A stretch of 64,000 nucleotides of DNA, from the NCBI RefSeq assembly GCF_003573545.1, contig NZ_QWET01000012.1, positions 97,055 through 161,054 on the forward strand. The letters run 5' to 3'. The position numbers were made by a program, and so were the translations under genes. How positions within the stretch are numbered: position 1 is the stretch's first letter; every line of letters begins with the position of its first letter. This DNA comes from Mariniphaga sediminis. Lineage in GTDB: Bacteria; Bacteroidota; Bacteroidia; Bacteroidales; Prolixibacteraceae. Below the pieces are notes generated by a model, which saw only the letters and a program-made list of their open reading frames with translations, was not told the DNA's origin and did not search any database. Shown piece by piece: positions 1 to 8,653 of this stretch.

Positions 1-27
1 AAATCCACCGGATTTTCAAGATGAGCC
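1..27 (+). repeat. copy 1 of putative IS terminal repeat
   Basis: This 27-bp sequence begins with AAATCCACCGGATTT, itself an inverted repeat (AAATCC / GGATTT around ACC). It matches 25 of 27 positions at 189-215 in the same orientation. The second copy lies just after the transposase stop, where the right terminal repeat of the IS is expected, so this copy also looks like a right end. The IS identity is inferred. Confidence 0.5.
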
Positions 28-182
28 CTCATTACAGGGAAATCTTAAACTTCTTTGAAAATAGAAGTACAAACGCATCTGCTGAATCTTTTAATGCGAA
101 GTTGAAAGCTTTCAGAGCTACACTAAGAGGTGTTTGCGATGTCAAGTTCTTCCTTTTTAGGGTAGCTAAAATTTTTGCTTAA
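1..182 (+). pseudogene. 3' end of an ISL3/ISAon1-like transposase
   Basis: An open frame enters from the window edge and stops at 180-182. Its last 43 residues contain the TNASAESFNAKLKAF block, followed by FFLFRVAKIFA. This is the conserved C-terminus of Bacteroidota ISL3/ISAon1-type DDE transposases, including the last acidic residue region. The first nine codons come from a copy of the terminal repeat rather than from transposase, so the family-like sequence starts only after about base 28. The gene therefore looks broken at a junction just inside the window. What lies left of base 1 is unknown, so an intact second copy upstream is possible. Confidence 0.7.
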
Positions 183-188
183 AAAACT

Positions 189-215
189 AAATCCACCGGA
201 TTTTTAAGGTGAGCC
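189..215 (+). repeat. copy 2 of putative IS terminal repeat (right end)
   Basis: This near-identical copy of bases 1-27 lies seven bases after the transposase stop codon, the usual place for the right terminal repeat of a single-gene IS. The last bases, GGTGAGCC, would read GGCTCACC from the outside. No target-site duplication can be checked because the left end is outside the window. Confidence 0.5.
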
Positions 216-237
216 TTTATGAAGGTTATCAGTAAAA

Positions 238-272
238 ACAAAAAACCGTCCCAAAAACTTGTTTTGAAACGG
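238..272 (-). terminator. intrinsic terminator of tRNA-Asp
   Basis: On the minus strand, eight bases after the tRNA 3' end, CCGTTTCAAAAC pairs with GTTTTTGGGACGG across a very short loop and is followed by TTTTTTG. The position and T-run fit a Rho-independent terminator for the tRNA transcript. Confidence 0.75.
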
Positions 273-280
273 CTCTTTTG

Positions 281-354
281 CGGTGACGACGAGACTCGAA
301 CTCGCGACCTCCGGCGTGACAGGCCGGCATTCTAACCAACTGAACTACGCCACC
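281..354 (-). tRNA. tRNA-Asp (GTC anticodon)
   Basis: The reverse complement folds into a standard 74-nt cloverleaf. The acceptor arm GGTGGCG pairs with CGTCACC with one G-U, followed by discriminator G. The D-arm holds GTTCAGTTGGTTAGAAT, the anticodon loop is CTGTCAC (anticodon GTC, Asp), and the T-loop is TTCGAGT. CCA is not encoded. It lies next to IS debris and is followed by its own terminator, with no other RNA gene nearby. Confidence 0.95.
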
Positions 355-511
355 TTTTTTTTACAATTCTTTTTAAGAACTCCCTTTTCTTTGGCTGTTA
401 CCATTTGATAAGGTGCTGCAAATATATACTTTCTTTTTTTTCCTGCAATACAAAAAAACAACATTTTTAAAATTAGTCAAAACCAACTGACACACAAAAA
501 CTTAACACAAA

Positions 512-1432
512 TTATTTCACCATCCTGACAAGATTCCGGGGTAAAAGGGAAGCTTCCCCGTTCCATCTGTAAGCCAGTAACGACCTGCTCCCGGTAACAC
601 AACCGTCGATACAACAGATATTTGGCCGGATAATGTGCGGGCCGTTGCCCCGGCAGTAGTGCCCGAAAAATACAATCGGAGCTTCTTCGGTATAAGGAAG
701 ACCGGACGGAAGAATTTGAGGAGGCACCGAATAATCGGGAAGGTGAAATTTACTTTCAAATGAGAGTTCCTCAAACGTTTTTCCGGCGGGTTCTTCCCAC
801 CAACGCATCCTGAATGAACGGGGCGAAACCCCTTTATTGTTGATGATTTTTAAATCGCCCGGCATTTTAAACTGTGGCCCCTTTGTGAGAAGCCAAATAT
901 TCTGCGCCAGCTCTGAACCAGGATTTTTGTGTACCCGCCGGAAAGTCTCCTTTTTAATTCTACCCGCAGGGAGACTGTTTTTCAGGTATTCCACCGCTTC
1001 ATCCGACCAGCAGGCATGTACCACCCTGATTTCATCCAGTTCAAGGAACAGCGGAAGAGAGCGAAGCCATTTCAAATGTCCTGTCCACTCTTCGGAATAC
1101 CCTGCAAATTCATTCATGGTTTTCAGTACCGAAATGAAATTTTTAAACGGAGGTTTTATCATGGCAATGCCATTTTTATCTTTCAGGTGTGCAATAATCG
1201 CATTGATTTCATGATTTCCCAGAACGGCCAAGGCATTTCCGTTTTCCACCATGGTACGTATCATACGCATGGTTTTGCGAATTTGAGGGCCGCGGTTAAT
1301 GAAATCGCCCACAAAAACTGCTTTTCTTCCCGGGTGCGAGTACCCGTCAGACGTCTTATTGTAGCCCAGTTTCAACAGCAGTTGTTTCAATAACTGCGCA
1401 TGTCCGTGAACATCTCCAATAATATCATACAT
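512..1432 (-). CDS. calcineurin-like metallophosphatase (PrpE/diadenosine tetraphosphatase type)
   Basis: Predicted 306-aa cytosolic phosphoesterase. The dinuclear-metal motifs occur in order: GDVHGH near the N-terminus, GDFINRGP about 35 residues later, GNHE near residue 75, and a C-terminal FFGHYCRG. These are the blocks of the PPP-like / Ap4A hydrolase group that includes PrpE. Family members hydrolyse dinucleoside polyphosphates or phosphoproteins; the substrate here is unknown. The start is taken at the ATG at 1432 (MYDIIGDVHG), which places the first motif where the family has it; a TTG two codons upstream is less likely. It appears monocistronic, followed downstream only by the tRNA. 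Confidence 0.85.
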   Translation of the reverse strand: MYDIIGDVHGHAQLLKQLLLKLGYNKTSDGYSHPGRKAVFVGDFINRGPQIRKTMRMIRTMVENGNALAVLGNHEINAIIAHLKDKNGIAMIKPPFKNFISVLKTMNEFAGYSEEWTGHLKWLRSLPLFLELDEIRVVHACWSDEAVEYLKNSLPAGRIKKETFRRVHKNPGSELAQNIWLLTKGPQFKMPGDLKIINNKGVSPRSFRMRWWEEPAGKTFEELSFESKFHLPDYSVPPQILPSGLPYTEEAPIVFFGHYCRGNGPHIIRPNICCIDGCVTGSRSLLAYRWNGEASLLPRNLVRMVK

Positions 1433-1678
1433 AGGCAAACAGTAAAATCCGAAAATAAAAAACAGTTATCAGAATCGATATCTGTTTTTGGTATTATTTT
1501 TTTCTCTTACCAAAAATAGGCATAGAAAACGAAAACAACAGCAATAATTGTCACCTGATTAATCACACACCAACGATTTCAAGAAGCGCATATTTTAGTT
1601 CATTGCTCCTTCGTCCACCATCCGGTCAGGTGCCGATACCGAAATGGTTATTTTTAACATACTCACCGGGAATATCCG

Positions 1679-2359
1679 TTAGTATTTGACAATTCTTTCC
1701 AGTTCCTCTTCTACCCTGTTGGGTTTCACTTTGTAGTAATAAGCTCCCTTTTTCGATTCGGTAGAGTTTTTCTGATCCAGCTTTTCCAGGACACCCAGCG
1801 ATAACACTTTTTTACGGAAGTTTCCGGGATCGAATGTGCGCTGATAAATAGCTTCATACAATTTGCGTAACTGGAGCAAGGTAAACCGGGAAGGCAGCAA
1901 TTCACTTCCCACAAGGCTTGATCCCGCTTTTTGCTCAAGTCTTCTGAGCGACTGTGCAACCACTTCATTGTGATCGAAAATAAGCGGAGGCAATTCGTTA
2001 ATGGGCCACCACTTTGCACCAAATGAGTCGGTATTGTTTCTTTTGTAACGGTCAATTCGAATAAGCGCAAAATAAGTAATACTGATAACCCTTTCCACCG
2101 ATTCCCGTGTCGGGTTTGAAAAGGTATAAACCTGCTCCAAAAAAATATTGTCGAGACCGGTTGTTTGGCAAAGTACCCTGTGTGCAGCCTCCTCCGCCGA
2201 CTCATTTTCCCGGACAAAACCGCCCATCAACGACCATTCTCCTTTCACCGGTTCAAAAGCACGGGGGTAAAGTAATAGTTTTAATTCACCCGCTTCATAA
2301 CCGAAAACCACACAGTCTACTGCTGTTAAAAACCGGGGATGTTGTTTGTAATATTCCAT
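1679..2359 (-). CDS. NUDIX-domain transcriptional regulator (NrtR/AraR-like)
   Basis: A 226-aa protein with an N-terminal NUDIX fold (about residues 8-140) and a C-terminal winged-helix domain (about 150-220). The NUDIX box starts well (GGFVRENESAEEAAHR), but the catalytic REUxEE portion reads RVLCQTTG. The metal-binding glutamates are lost, as in NUDIX proteins turned into sugar- or ADP-ribose-sensing repressors (NrtR; Bacteroides AraR). The start at ATG 2359 (MEYYKQHPRF) matches where the family begins; the frame is open further upstream, but that part is AT-rich and would cover the putative operator. The divergent neighbour at 2547 is a sugar isomerase and a plausible target. The ligand is unknown. 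Confidence 0.75.
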   Translation of the reverse strand: MEYYKQHPRFLTAVDCVVFGYEAGELKLLLYPRAFEPVKGEWSLMGGFVRENESAEEAAHRVLCQTTGLDNIFLEQVYTFSNPTRESVERVISITYFALIRIDRYKRNNTDSFGAKWWPINELPPLIFDHNEVVAQSLRRLEQKAGSSLVGSELLPSRFTLLQLRKLYEAIYQRTFDPGNFRKKVLSLGVLEKLDQKNSTESKKGAYYYKVKPNRVEEELERIVKY

Positions 2360-2370
2360 TTCGCTCCAAA

Positions 2371-2414
2371 AAAATGTAAAACTAAAAAAAGTGCCTTTTA
2401 CCGTTTTACATTTT
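2371..2414. promoter_or_regulatory. 12-bp inverted repeat, candidate operator of the NUDIX regulator
   Basis: AAAATGTAAAAC at 2371-2382 is repeated perfectly inverted as GTTTTACATTTT at 2403-2414. The arm centres are 32 bp apart, about three helical turns. The element sits 12 bp upstream of the chosen ATG of the NUDIX regulator and within the divergent region shared with the gene at 2547. This layout suits binding of a dimeric repressor to same-face sites and autoregulation. The repeat is directly visible; its function is inferred. Confidence 0.5.
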
Positions 2415-2546
2415 CTACTGTTTTTCAAAAAAAATTGCTGTCCGACAGAAAGTAGCCGCACTTTTTCAGCAAATCGTCAGTCTGTTCCATAAAATTCAGA
2501 CAAATGCATTATTTTTACAGAGATTTAAATCAACAAAACAACTAAT

Positions 2547-3545
2547 ATGAGTAAAAAGACAAACACGAAGAGTGGATTATCACGTCGAAAATTTATTGGA
2601 ACAACAGCCACTGCAGCAGCGGCTTTCTCAATGATACCGGCAGGTTTTGCCAGTGCGCTTGTTTCACCGCGAAAACCGAATTCCAGATTTGGGGGAGTCC
2701 AGATAGGAGCCATAACGTACAGCTGGCGTAGCATGCCGTCAACGGCACAGGATATTTTGGATTATTGCGTTGAAGCAGGTATCAGCTCCATTGAGTTAAT
2801 GGGCAATGTAGTCGAAGAGTTTGCCGGTATTCCTCCCATGCCTCCCCGGCCGCCACGGGAAGCTCATGAAAACGAACAGGCCCTTTATCGACAAAAAGCA
2901 GAAGTGGCTCAAAGCAAACAGCGCAATTGGCGGCTTTCGGCGTCGATGAAAAAGTATGTGGAGCTAAGAAAAATGTTCAATGCGGCCGGTGTAAATATCC
3001 ATATTGTAAAATTTTCACCTGCCAAATGGAGTGAAGGAGAAATAGATTACGCATTTAAAGCAGCCAAAACACTTGGAGCCAAAGGCATTTCAAATGAAAT
3101 CGGGCACGAAGCCTGCGCCCGGTTGGGAAAATTTGCAGAAAGGCACAACATGTACGCCATTTTCCACAACCACTTGCAACCCGGAGAACCCGGATTCAGT
3201 TTCGATGAATTTCTTTCCTATTCGTCGAAAAACATGCTAAACTTCGATGTGGGACATTACTGGGGGGCTACCGGTAAACATCCGAATGAAGTGATTGAAA
3301 AGTTTCATAATCGTATTTTCAGTCTTCACTTAAAAGACAAAACCGGAAAAAATACCAATCCGGCGAACACCAACATGCCTTGGGGTGAGGGAGATACACC
3401 CATTGCAGATATTTTGCAACTGATTCAGAAAAACAAATGGCCCATTTACTGCGACATTGAATTGGAGTATCCGGTTCCGGAGGATTCAAATGCCCAGAAA
3501 GAGATAATCAATTGTGTAGAATATTGTAAAAATATTTTAGCCTAA
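2547..3545 (+). CDS. Tat-exported sugar phosphate isomerase/epimerase-like TIM barrel protein
   Basis: A 332-aa protein. The N-terminus SRRKFIGTTATAAAAF is a twin-arginine signal, so export to the periplasm is expected. The rest is an xylose-isomerase-like TIM barrel (AP endonuclease 2 / IolE family). Metal-ligand positions are visible as SIELMGNV near residue 90, HNH near 210, NFDVGHY near 235 and CDIELEY near 310. These proteins epimerise or isomerise sugars or cyclitols; exported members are common in Bacteroidota and are often of unknown substrate. It is divergent from the NUDIX regulator, which may control it. A stable hairpin follows the stop codon. Confidence 0.8.
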   Translation: MSKKTNTKSGLSRRKFIGTTATAAAAFSMIPAGFASALVSPRKPNSRFGGVQIGAITYSWRSMPSTAQDILDYCVEAGISSIELMGNVVEEFAGIPPMPPRPPREAHENEQALYRQKAEVAQSKQRNWRLSASMKKYVELRKMFNAAGVNIHIVKFSPAKWSEGEIDYAFKAAKTLGAKGISNEIGHEACARLGKFAERHNMYAIFHNHLQPGEPGFSFDEFLSYSSKNMLNFDVGHYWGATGKHPNEVIEKFHNRIFSLHLKDKTGKNTNPANTNMPWGEGDTPIADILQLIQKNKWPIYCDIELEYPVPEDSNAQKEIINCVEYCKNILA

Positions 3546-3553
3546 ATAAAACA

Positions 3554-3582
3554 GAAGCCGGTGGTTTAATCCTACCGGCTTC
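3554..3582. terminator. hairpin between convergent genes
   Basis: GAAGCCGGT (3554-3562) pairs perfectly with ACCGGCTTC (3574-3582). On the minus strand the stem is followed by TGTTTTATTT, a T-rich tail, so it best serves the minus-strand genes ending at 3636. It may also end the plus-strand gene. Confidence 0.55.
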
Positions 3583-3635
3583 CATACTTTAGCCCACTTT
3601 TATCTTCCTCCTTTTATCTTTGGATTCGATATAAA

Positions 3636-4523
3636 TTACTTTTCTCCCATTGTCCCTTTAAAAAGCGACAGCAGCTCTTCAATCCTTTCCTCTTTTTCAG
3701 CAAATCCGACCGACCGGAATGAATCACATAATGTTTCCAACAGCCGGTGAATAAACGATAAGTCGGACAATGGTTCGATAAATTTTTCCACCGGGGTATA
3801 ATTATTTTTTTTCAGGTGATAGTTAACTTCTTTCCGGCTGGCAATGGATCCTTTATTGGATGCATTAATATAAAACAGCACATCGGAGGGAGTATCTTTT
3901 CCATGCACCCTTTTTGCCAAATCTCCATCTACAATGGCAATCAGCGGGTTTTTCGGAAAGTCGGTAAACCGAGCCGGCAGGCCCAGTTGGCGTGCAACAA
4001 TGGTATAAAACAAGCTGAGGGAAAGCGGATTTCCTTTTTTTGTATCGAGCAACTGGTTCAGATAACAATTCTGAGGCGACTGAAGGTTATTATGGTTAAT
4101 TGAAAAACCGTGAATATTAAAAAGAAAGTGGTTCAGAATAGTTGTCTTTTCCAGTAAGGTCAGTGAATCGTTCAATTCCAGCCAAACCTCGTTTTTTAGT
4201 TTCTCGATTTTATGCCGGACCCCGGCTTGATTAACGTCGGGATACTGAAACCTGTCGATGGTTAAAAAACCTTCCAGCAAGTCCTTCTCCCTCGAAAACA
4301 TCCAGCTTTTCAGCAGGTTTTTAGTTTTCTTAAACTGCAAATCCTGTATCAGGTTTTCAATACGCTCCTGGCAGGTTTCATCGAAACTGTTTTCCCATTT
4401 CTCTTCCAGTGCAGGAATGATAGAATAGTTTTCTTTCAACAATTCTCTTTCAACCGATTCAAAAACCAGGTTGTCGGGGTCGTCCAGCAAATCGATCAAT
4501 GCCTTCAGCCTGCTTTTTCTCAT
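3636..4523 (-). CDS. SirB1-like transglutaminase-fold protein
   Basis: A 295-aa cytosolic protein. The central segment NCYLNQLLDTKKGNPLSLSL, followed by a LPARFTDFPKN-type stretch, is the signature of the SirB1_N / transglutaminase-like family. The N-terminal 100 residues are helical and charged. The molecular function of the family is not established; in enterobacteria sirB1 lies near prfA/hemK and kdsA. It starts six bases after the stop of the phosphorylase gene at 4530-5399, so the two are probably co-transcribed. Confidence 0.75.
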   Translation of the reverse strand: MRKSRLKALIDLLDDPDNLVFESVERELLKENYSIIPALEEKWENSFDETCQERIENLIQDLQFKKTKNLLKSWMFSREKDLLEGFLTIDRFQYPDVNQAGVRHKIEKLKNEVWLELNDSLTLLEKTTILNHFLFNIHGFSINHNNLQSPQNCYLNQLLDTKKGNPLSLSLFYTIVARQLGLPARFTDFPKNPLIAIVDGDLAKRVHGKDTPSDVLFYINASNKGSIASRKEVNYHLKKNNYTPVEKFIEPLSDLSFIHRLLETLCDSFRSVGFAEKEERIEELLSLFKGTMGEK

Positions 4524-4529
4524 TAATAT

Positions 4530-5399
4530 TTATTTGGTTAAACAGTCCAGTACCATTTTTATCAACTTCTTCATTTCCGGCCTGTAATTTTCATTTGCCT
4601 GTCCGGTAAACCGGTTGGCAATAATCAGGCAAATCGTAAGAGCCTGGTGTCCCAGCATTTTCGACAGCCCGTAAATAGCCGAGCTTTCCATTTCAAAATT
4701 GGTAATTTTCCAATCTTCGAACCGGAACTGTTCAATCAGCTTGTTCAGTTGGGGCATAGCCAGTGGCAGACGGAGTACCCGACCCTGCGGCCCGTAAAAT
4801 CCGGGAGCGGAAATGGTCACTCCTTTTCTGAATTCAGCCCCGTTAAACCTGTCTGCTAACCGCTTTGAGGCATCCACAACATAAGCATCGGGCAATGTAT
4901 CTTTCCAGCCGGTAAATTGTTTGAAGGCTTTTTCAAATGGCAAATCACAAAATGGTTCGCTATGGGCATAAAACTTCAGCATGCCGTCGAACCCAATTGA
5001 CTTTTGCGAAACCACATACGCATTTACGGGAATATCTTCCTGCAATGCGCCCGAAGTACCAATACGAACAATTTTAAGCGAACGTTTCTCCTTTTTAATT
5101 TCCCGTTTTTCCAAATCGATATTCACCAAAGCATCCAGTTCGTTTAAAACAATATCAATATTATCTGTACCTATTCCGGTAGAAATTACTGAAAACCGTT
5201 GATTATTATATCTGCCTGTCACCGTATGGAACTCGCGGTTTTGAGCGGAGAAATCGATGGTATCGAAAAAATCAGCCACCGTCTTTACTCTTGCCTGATC
5301 ACCCACCAAAATAACCTGGTCTGCTAAATTTTCAGGTTTCAGGTGTAAATGAAATATGGTACCATCGCTATTTAGTATTAGTTCCGATTGTTGTATCAT
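4530..5399 (-). CDS. nucleoside phosphorylase (uridine phosphorylase type)
   Basis: A 289-aa enzyme of the nucleoside phosphorylase-I family, expected to cleave uridine or related nucleosides with phosphate in pyrimidine salvage. Visible blocks are RIGTSGALQEDIPVNAYVVS (phosphate/ribose site), the substrate-site FEMESSAIYGLSKMLGH near residue 235 and a C-terminal ANRFTGQ. The family length is about 250-290 aa. Assignment to uridine rather than purine phosphorylase rests on the overall Udp-like spacing and is not certain. It is the first gene of a two-gene unit with the SirB1-like gene. Confidence 0.85.
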   Translation of the reverse strand: MIQQSELILNSDGTIFHLHLKPENLADQVILVGDQARVKTVADFFDTIDFSAQNREFHTVTGRYNNQRFSVISTGIGTDNIDIVLNELDALVNIDLEKREIKKEKRSLKIVRIGTSGALQEDIPVNAYVVSQKSIGFDGMLKFYAHSEPFCDLPFEKAFKQFTGWKDTLPDAYVVDASKRLADRFNGAEFRKGVTISAPGFYGPQGRVLRLPLAMPQLNKLIEQFRFEDWKITNFEMESSAIYGLSKMLGHQALTICLIIANRFTGQANENYRPEMKKLIKMVLDCLTK

Positions 5400-5612
5400 A
5401 TTATTATGATTAGACCGTCAAAACTATTCAAAACAAGATGAATAGACAATTTTTAACTGAAAAACATATAAACAACCAGGGAGGTAACATTATCTGAAAT
5501 GCTTAATATTGTTAACAACTTGGAAGGATAATGTCGTGCAGAATTACATAATTATTAGATTATAATCGCTTAAATTTCTATTTTTGAACATGTAAAACCA
5601 AAAACTAGGCTC

Positions 5613-7439
5613 ATGTCGTTTAAAATATTTTCCCTTCAGCTTACAGGTAAAATTAAGCCGGTGGAGAAGACGGAACAACAACGTCAAACATTGTACAACG
5701 ATTACCTTGAATTTATAAAAACAGACAAATCGGAAGAGCTGACCTCTTTTCTGGAGCTGGAAAAGGAAATAAATTCTGCTGCATTTAAAAACAGGAAGAA
5801 TGAAATTCAGTCGCTGCAGTTTAAAGACAGTGAGGAACATAACCTGCTGAAAGAATTTGAAAAACTAAAAAGCACCAAAAAAATAAAGAAATACCTTGCA
5901 ACGGAAGGCTCGGAAGCCTTGAAACGTTTTGAGGCTTTAAAAGAATCTGAAAAAATCAAATCTTACTATCAGCTTTGGGAATATGTAAAAGAAGGCGATT
6001 TTGAAAAAGAAAAAAAGGAGATACAAAGCCAGGTTTATAAAGGCTCAACAGAAGAAAGGCATTTTCTCGATTACAATAAACTTTTAAAATCGCCTGGCAT
6101 TAAAGCCTACATGGAATTGGCCGGTTCGCAGGCCCTTGCTGCCCACGAAAACTTTGCCGGTTCGGAAAAACTAAAAAAATATCTTGAGCTGAAAAATACC
6201 CCTGAAAGAGATAAACAAAAACGAAAGGAGTTTAAAATCCTGAAAAAGGAACCGGAAATAAAATCCTATTTCAAATTCGAACACTCAAAAAAATTAAAAC
6301 TTTACCACGAAACAGCGGGTAGCTACAACCTGAAAAAGCTGGAGGAGTTAAAAGCTTACGTAGAGAACGATTCGTTCAAAGAAAGAGTGGCCCACCTGAA
6401 GGATAAACAGAAATTTGAAAAAAGCGAGGCTTTCAAAAAATGGCAAAATTTCAAACAACTGGCTGCTGACCAAGACGTAAAGTTCTATTTGAAATTTGAA
6501 AAATCAGCAGACAATTTGAATTACCTTGATGTAAAAAATTCATTCGAGCTTAAACGGTACTTTGAATTAAAAAATATTGTCTCTTCCGAAGATTTCCAGA
6601 AAAGGAAGGCATACCTTGAAGACAAGAAGAAATGGGAAAAATCGGAAGAATACGCCAGGGAACAGAAATACTTAGAGATGAAACAATGGCCGCATCTCTT
6701 AAACTATTTTAAATATAAAGGAACCAATACATTCGATTTTTTTGAAACGTGGGAAGTAAGTTTTGAAGACGATTTTGCCGGAAGCCATCTTAACGCTGAA
6801 AAGTGGTCAACCTCGTCGTTATGGGCGGAGAAAGCCCTGGGACGTAACTACTCCATGCCAGGCGATTTACACCTGTTCACCGAAGGTAAGAACATACAAA
6901 CCGGCGGAAAACTGGTCATTGAAACGCGCAAAGCAAAAGCCGATGGAATGGTCTGGCAAATGCCCGCCGGATTTGTTCCTGCAACATTCGATTACACATC
7001 GGGAATTGCGTCTTCTGCCAAAAGCCTTAGCCAGGAAGACGGTATTTTCGAGGCAAAAATAAAGTTCGAACCGGAAAAGGAGGTGGTAAGTTCTTTCAGC
7101 TTACAGGGTGAAAAAAGTTTCCCGGCGATCTACCTGCCGGAAATGGGCGCCAAAAACCGGATAGGGGTTGCCACACTGGATGCAAACGGCAAACTGCAAA
7201 TGAACGGTCTCGACATTTCGAACCTGAAAAAAGGGAAATGGTACATTTTCACCTTCGAAAAATCAGGAAAAAGTTTAAGCTGGAAAATCAACGACACCGA
7301 AGTGCTCAGAATGGACCAACAAAACATCGACTTTCCTTTACACATTCATTTACAGAGTATCGTATTAAGTCAAATTTCAGGCTCAAAACTGCCAGTCCGG
7401 TTCCAAACCGGATGGATAAAATGCTATAAGAAAAAATAG
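5613..7439 (+). CDS. GH16-fold protein with long N-terminal helical repeat region
   Basis: A 608-aa protein without a signal peptide. Residues 1 to about 375 are very rich in Lys, Glu and Phe and are built from degenerate units of the kind SEKIKxYxEL ... LKxxEELK ... FKERxxxLKDKxKFEKSE, predicted helical. From about residue 380 (WEVSFEDDFAG) to the end the sequence resembles the concanavalin-like beta sandwich of GH16 (EDDF.G..LN..KW, a fold-typical GIASS.....DGIFEAKIKF block). The GH16 catalytic ExDxxE is replaced by FEAKIKFEPE, so hydrolase activity is doubtful and a binding role is more likely. It has a good ATG start and its own transcription unit. The function is not known. Confidence 0.65.
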   Translation: MSFKIFSLQLTGKIKPVEKTEQQRQTLYNDYLEFIKTDKSEELTSFLELEKEINSAAFKNRKNEIQSLQFKDSEEHNLLKEFEKLKSTKKIKKYLATEGSEALKRFEALKESEKIKSYYQLWEYVKEGDFEKEKKEIQSQVYKGSTEERHFLDYNKLLKSPGIKAYMELAGSQALAAHENFAGSEKLKKYLELKNTPERDKQKRKEFKILKKEPEIKSYFKFEHSKKLKLYHETAGSYNLKKLEELKAYVENDSFKERVAHLKDKQKFEKSEAFKKWQNFKQLAADQDVKFYLKFEKSADNLNYLDVKNSFELKRYFELKNIVSSEDFQKRKAYLEDKKKWEKSEEYAREQKYLEMKQWPHLLNYFKYKGTNTFDFFETWEVSFEDDFAGSHLNAEKWSTSSLWAEKALGRNYSMPGDLHLFTEGKNIQTGGKLVIETRKAKADGMVWQMPAGFVPATFDYTSGIASSAKSLSQEDGIFEAKIKFEPEKEVVSSFSLQGEKSFPAIYLPEMGAKNRIGVATLDANGKLQMNGLDISNLKKGKWYIFTFEKSGKSLSWKINDTEVLRMDQQNIDFPLHIHLQSIVLSQISGSKLPVRFQTGWIKCYKKK

Positions 7440-8038
7440 TTGGAATTTAGGTCCCACTCCAACTTGAACCTAAGACATAGAATCCGGAAGATATTTTCGA
7501 GCTAAGGCTGACTTTTATCTTCGTCCAAATTTTTTTCAAAACTAACTTTGAAGGAGTGATTATATTTCACGAAACAACATGAGTTCGATGTAAGAAACTT
7601 TACTTACAAAACCTTATTCATAACAACAGACTGGTTATCCACGTGTTTGAGGCTTTGCCCCAAACCCCACTTCATTTTTCTCCTAGATGAGAAAAACGAA
7701 ACACGAGGAAGGCATTTCCGAGCATCATGTCAAAATTAACCTTTGCGTTTTTTCAATCTGGCGAACTGGCCCGACTGACGGAATTTTGACACAGCCCGCA
7801 TCAGGTACAGCTAAAGCCAGGAATTGATAGAATAAGCTGGTCCACAAATGAACATTTATGGCTAAATAAAGCATATCGCCGTGATGGTCTCGGTCGGTAA
7901 GCCATTTTCCTTCGCCGGGAAGTTTCCCTAGCGTATTATACCTAGCCTGCAGCAAGCAGGACAGGCTGCATAATAACTAAAAGTCCGAAAGGATTAATTA
8001 TACAGGAACAAAATGTTGCTTTTACCCAAAAATCAAAT
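7440..8038. other. 599-bp non-coding region
   Basis: No convincing gene is present. A 76-codon minus-strand frame at 7725-7955 has no recognisable family. A small imperfect palindrome at 7944-7967 (AGCCTGC / GCAGG-CAGGCT) may be a remnant of a dispersed repeat. Confidence 0.5.
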
Positions 8039-8653
8039 TCAGTTAATTCTGACTTTTACAACCACCTTTCTCACTTTTCCATTTTCACCTGACTTCAGGC
8101 AGGGACGGTGGGCATCGTCCGGAAAAAAGACAAAAAACTTTTCAGAATTTGCAAGCCGGTAGTTGTTTTGCTCTGCCTCAAAAAAAGCAACATCTTTTTC
8201 TCCGTCATAAGGTTCAGTTACCGAAGTATTCTCCAGAGGGGTCACCCCTATTTTTTCCTCTCCTGTAACCAAATACTGAATATCGGCATACTTCTGATGG
8301 GCTTCAAAACGGGTATCTTCCTCGTTTCTGGTGACGTACTCATCCACATTAATAAACAAGTCTGCTCCTTCCAGTTCATAGCGTCCCGGAGACAGAGCTG
8401 CCAAATCTTCATTTTTCAAAAAGGTAAAAGCCTTTTGCCAGCGCTGGGAATTTTTAAAATACTGCACTGCCATTTCTTTCCGGTCTACAGTTTCATCGGG
8501 TTGAACCTCCCATTCTTCTCTCCACTCCCCTTTTGCATACCATTCATTCAACTCCTTTTCGTCCCAGTTTTCAGGGTTCACCTTTTTCGACTGATTACAT
8601 GCTGCGATCATAATAACTAAAATTATCAAGACATTAATTGATTGTTTTTTCAT
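8039..8653 (-). CDS. YhcH/YjgK/YiaL family lipoprotein
   Basis: A 204-aa protein starting with a lipoprotein signal whose lipobox is MIAAC (Cys 19), so it is probably anchored in a membrane facing the periplasm. The body matches the YhcH/YiaL/EbgC beta-sandwich family (DUF386): EDLAALSPGRYELEGADLFI, EAHQKYADIQYLVTGEEKIG, and VFFPDDAHRPC with the conserved metal-binding His and Asp. Family members are linked to sialic acid and other sugar catabolism, perhaps as anomerases or isomerases. The lipoprotein form differs from the cytosolic enterobacterial proteins. It is monocistronic and the substrate is unknown. Confidence 0.85.
   Translation of the reverse strand: MKKQSINVLIILVIMIAACNQSKKVNPENWDEKELNEWYAKGEWREEWEVQPDETVDRKEMAVQYFKNSQRWQKAFTFLKNEDLAALSPGRYELEGADLFINVDEYVTRNEEDTRFEAHQKYADIQYLVTGEEKIGVTPLENTSVTEPYDGEKDVAFFEAEQNNYRLANSEKFFVFFPDDAHRPCLKSGENGKVRKVVVKVRIN

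Noticed and set aside
7725..7955. 76-codon minus-strand open frame in the 7.4-8.0 kb gap
   Set aside because: No family, no good start context, and it overlaps a small palindrome; more likely non-coding or a decayed remnant.
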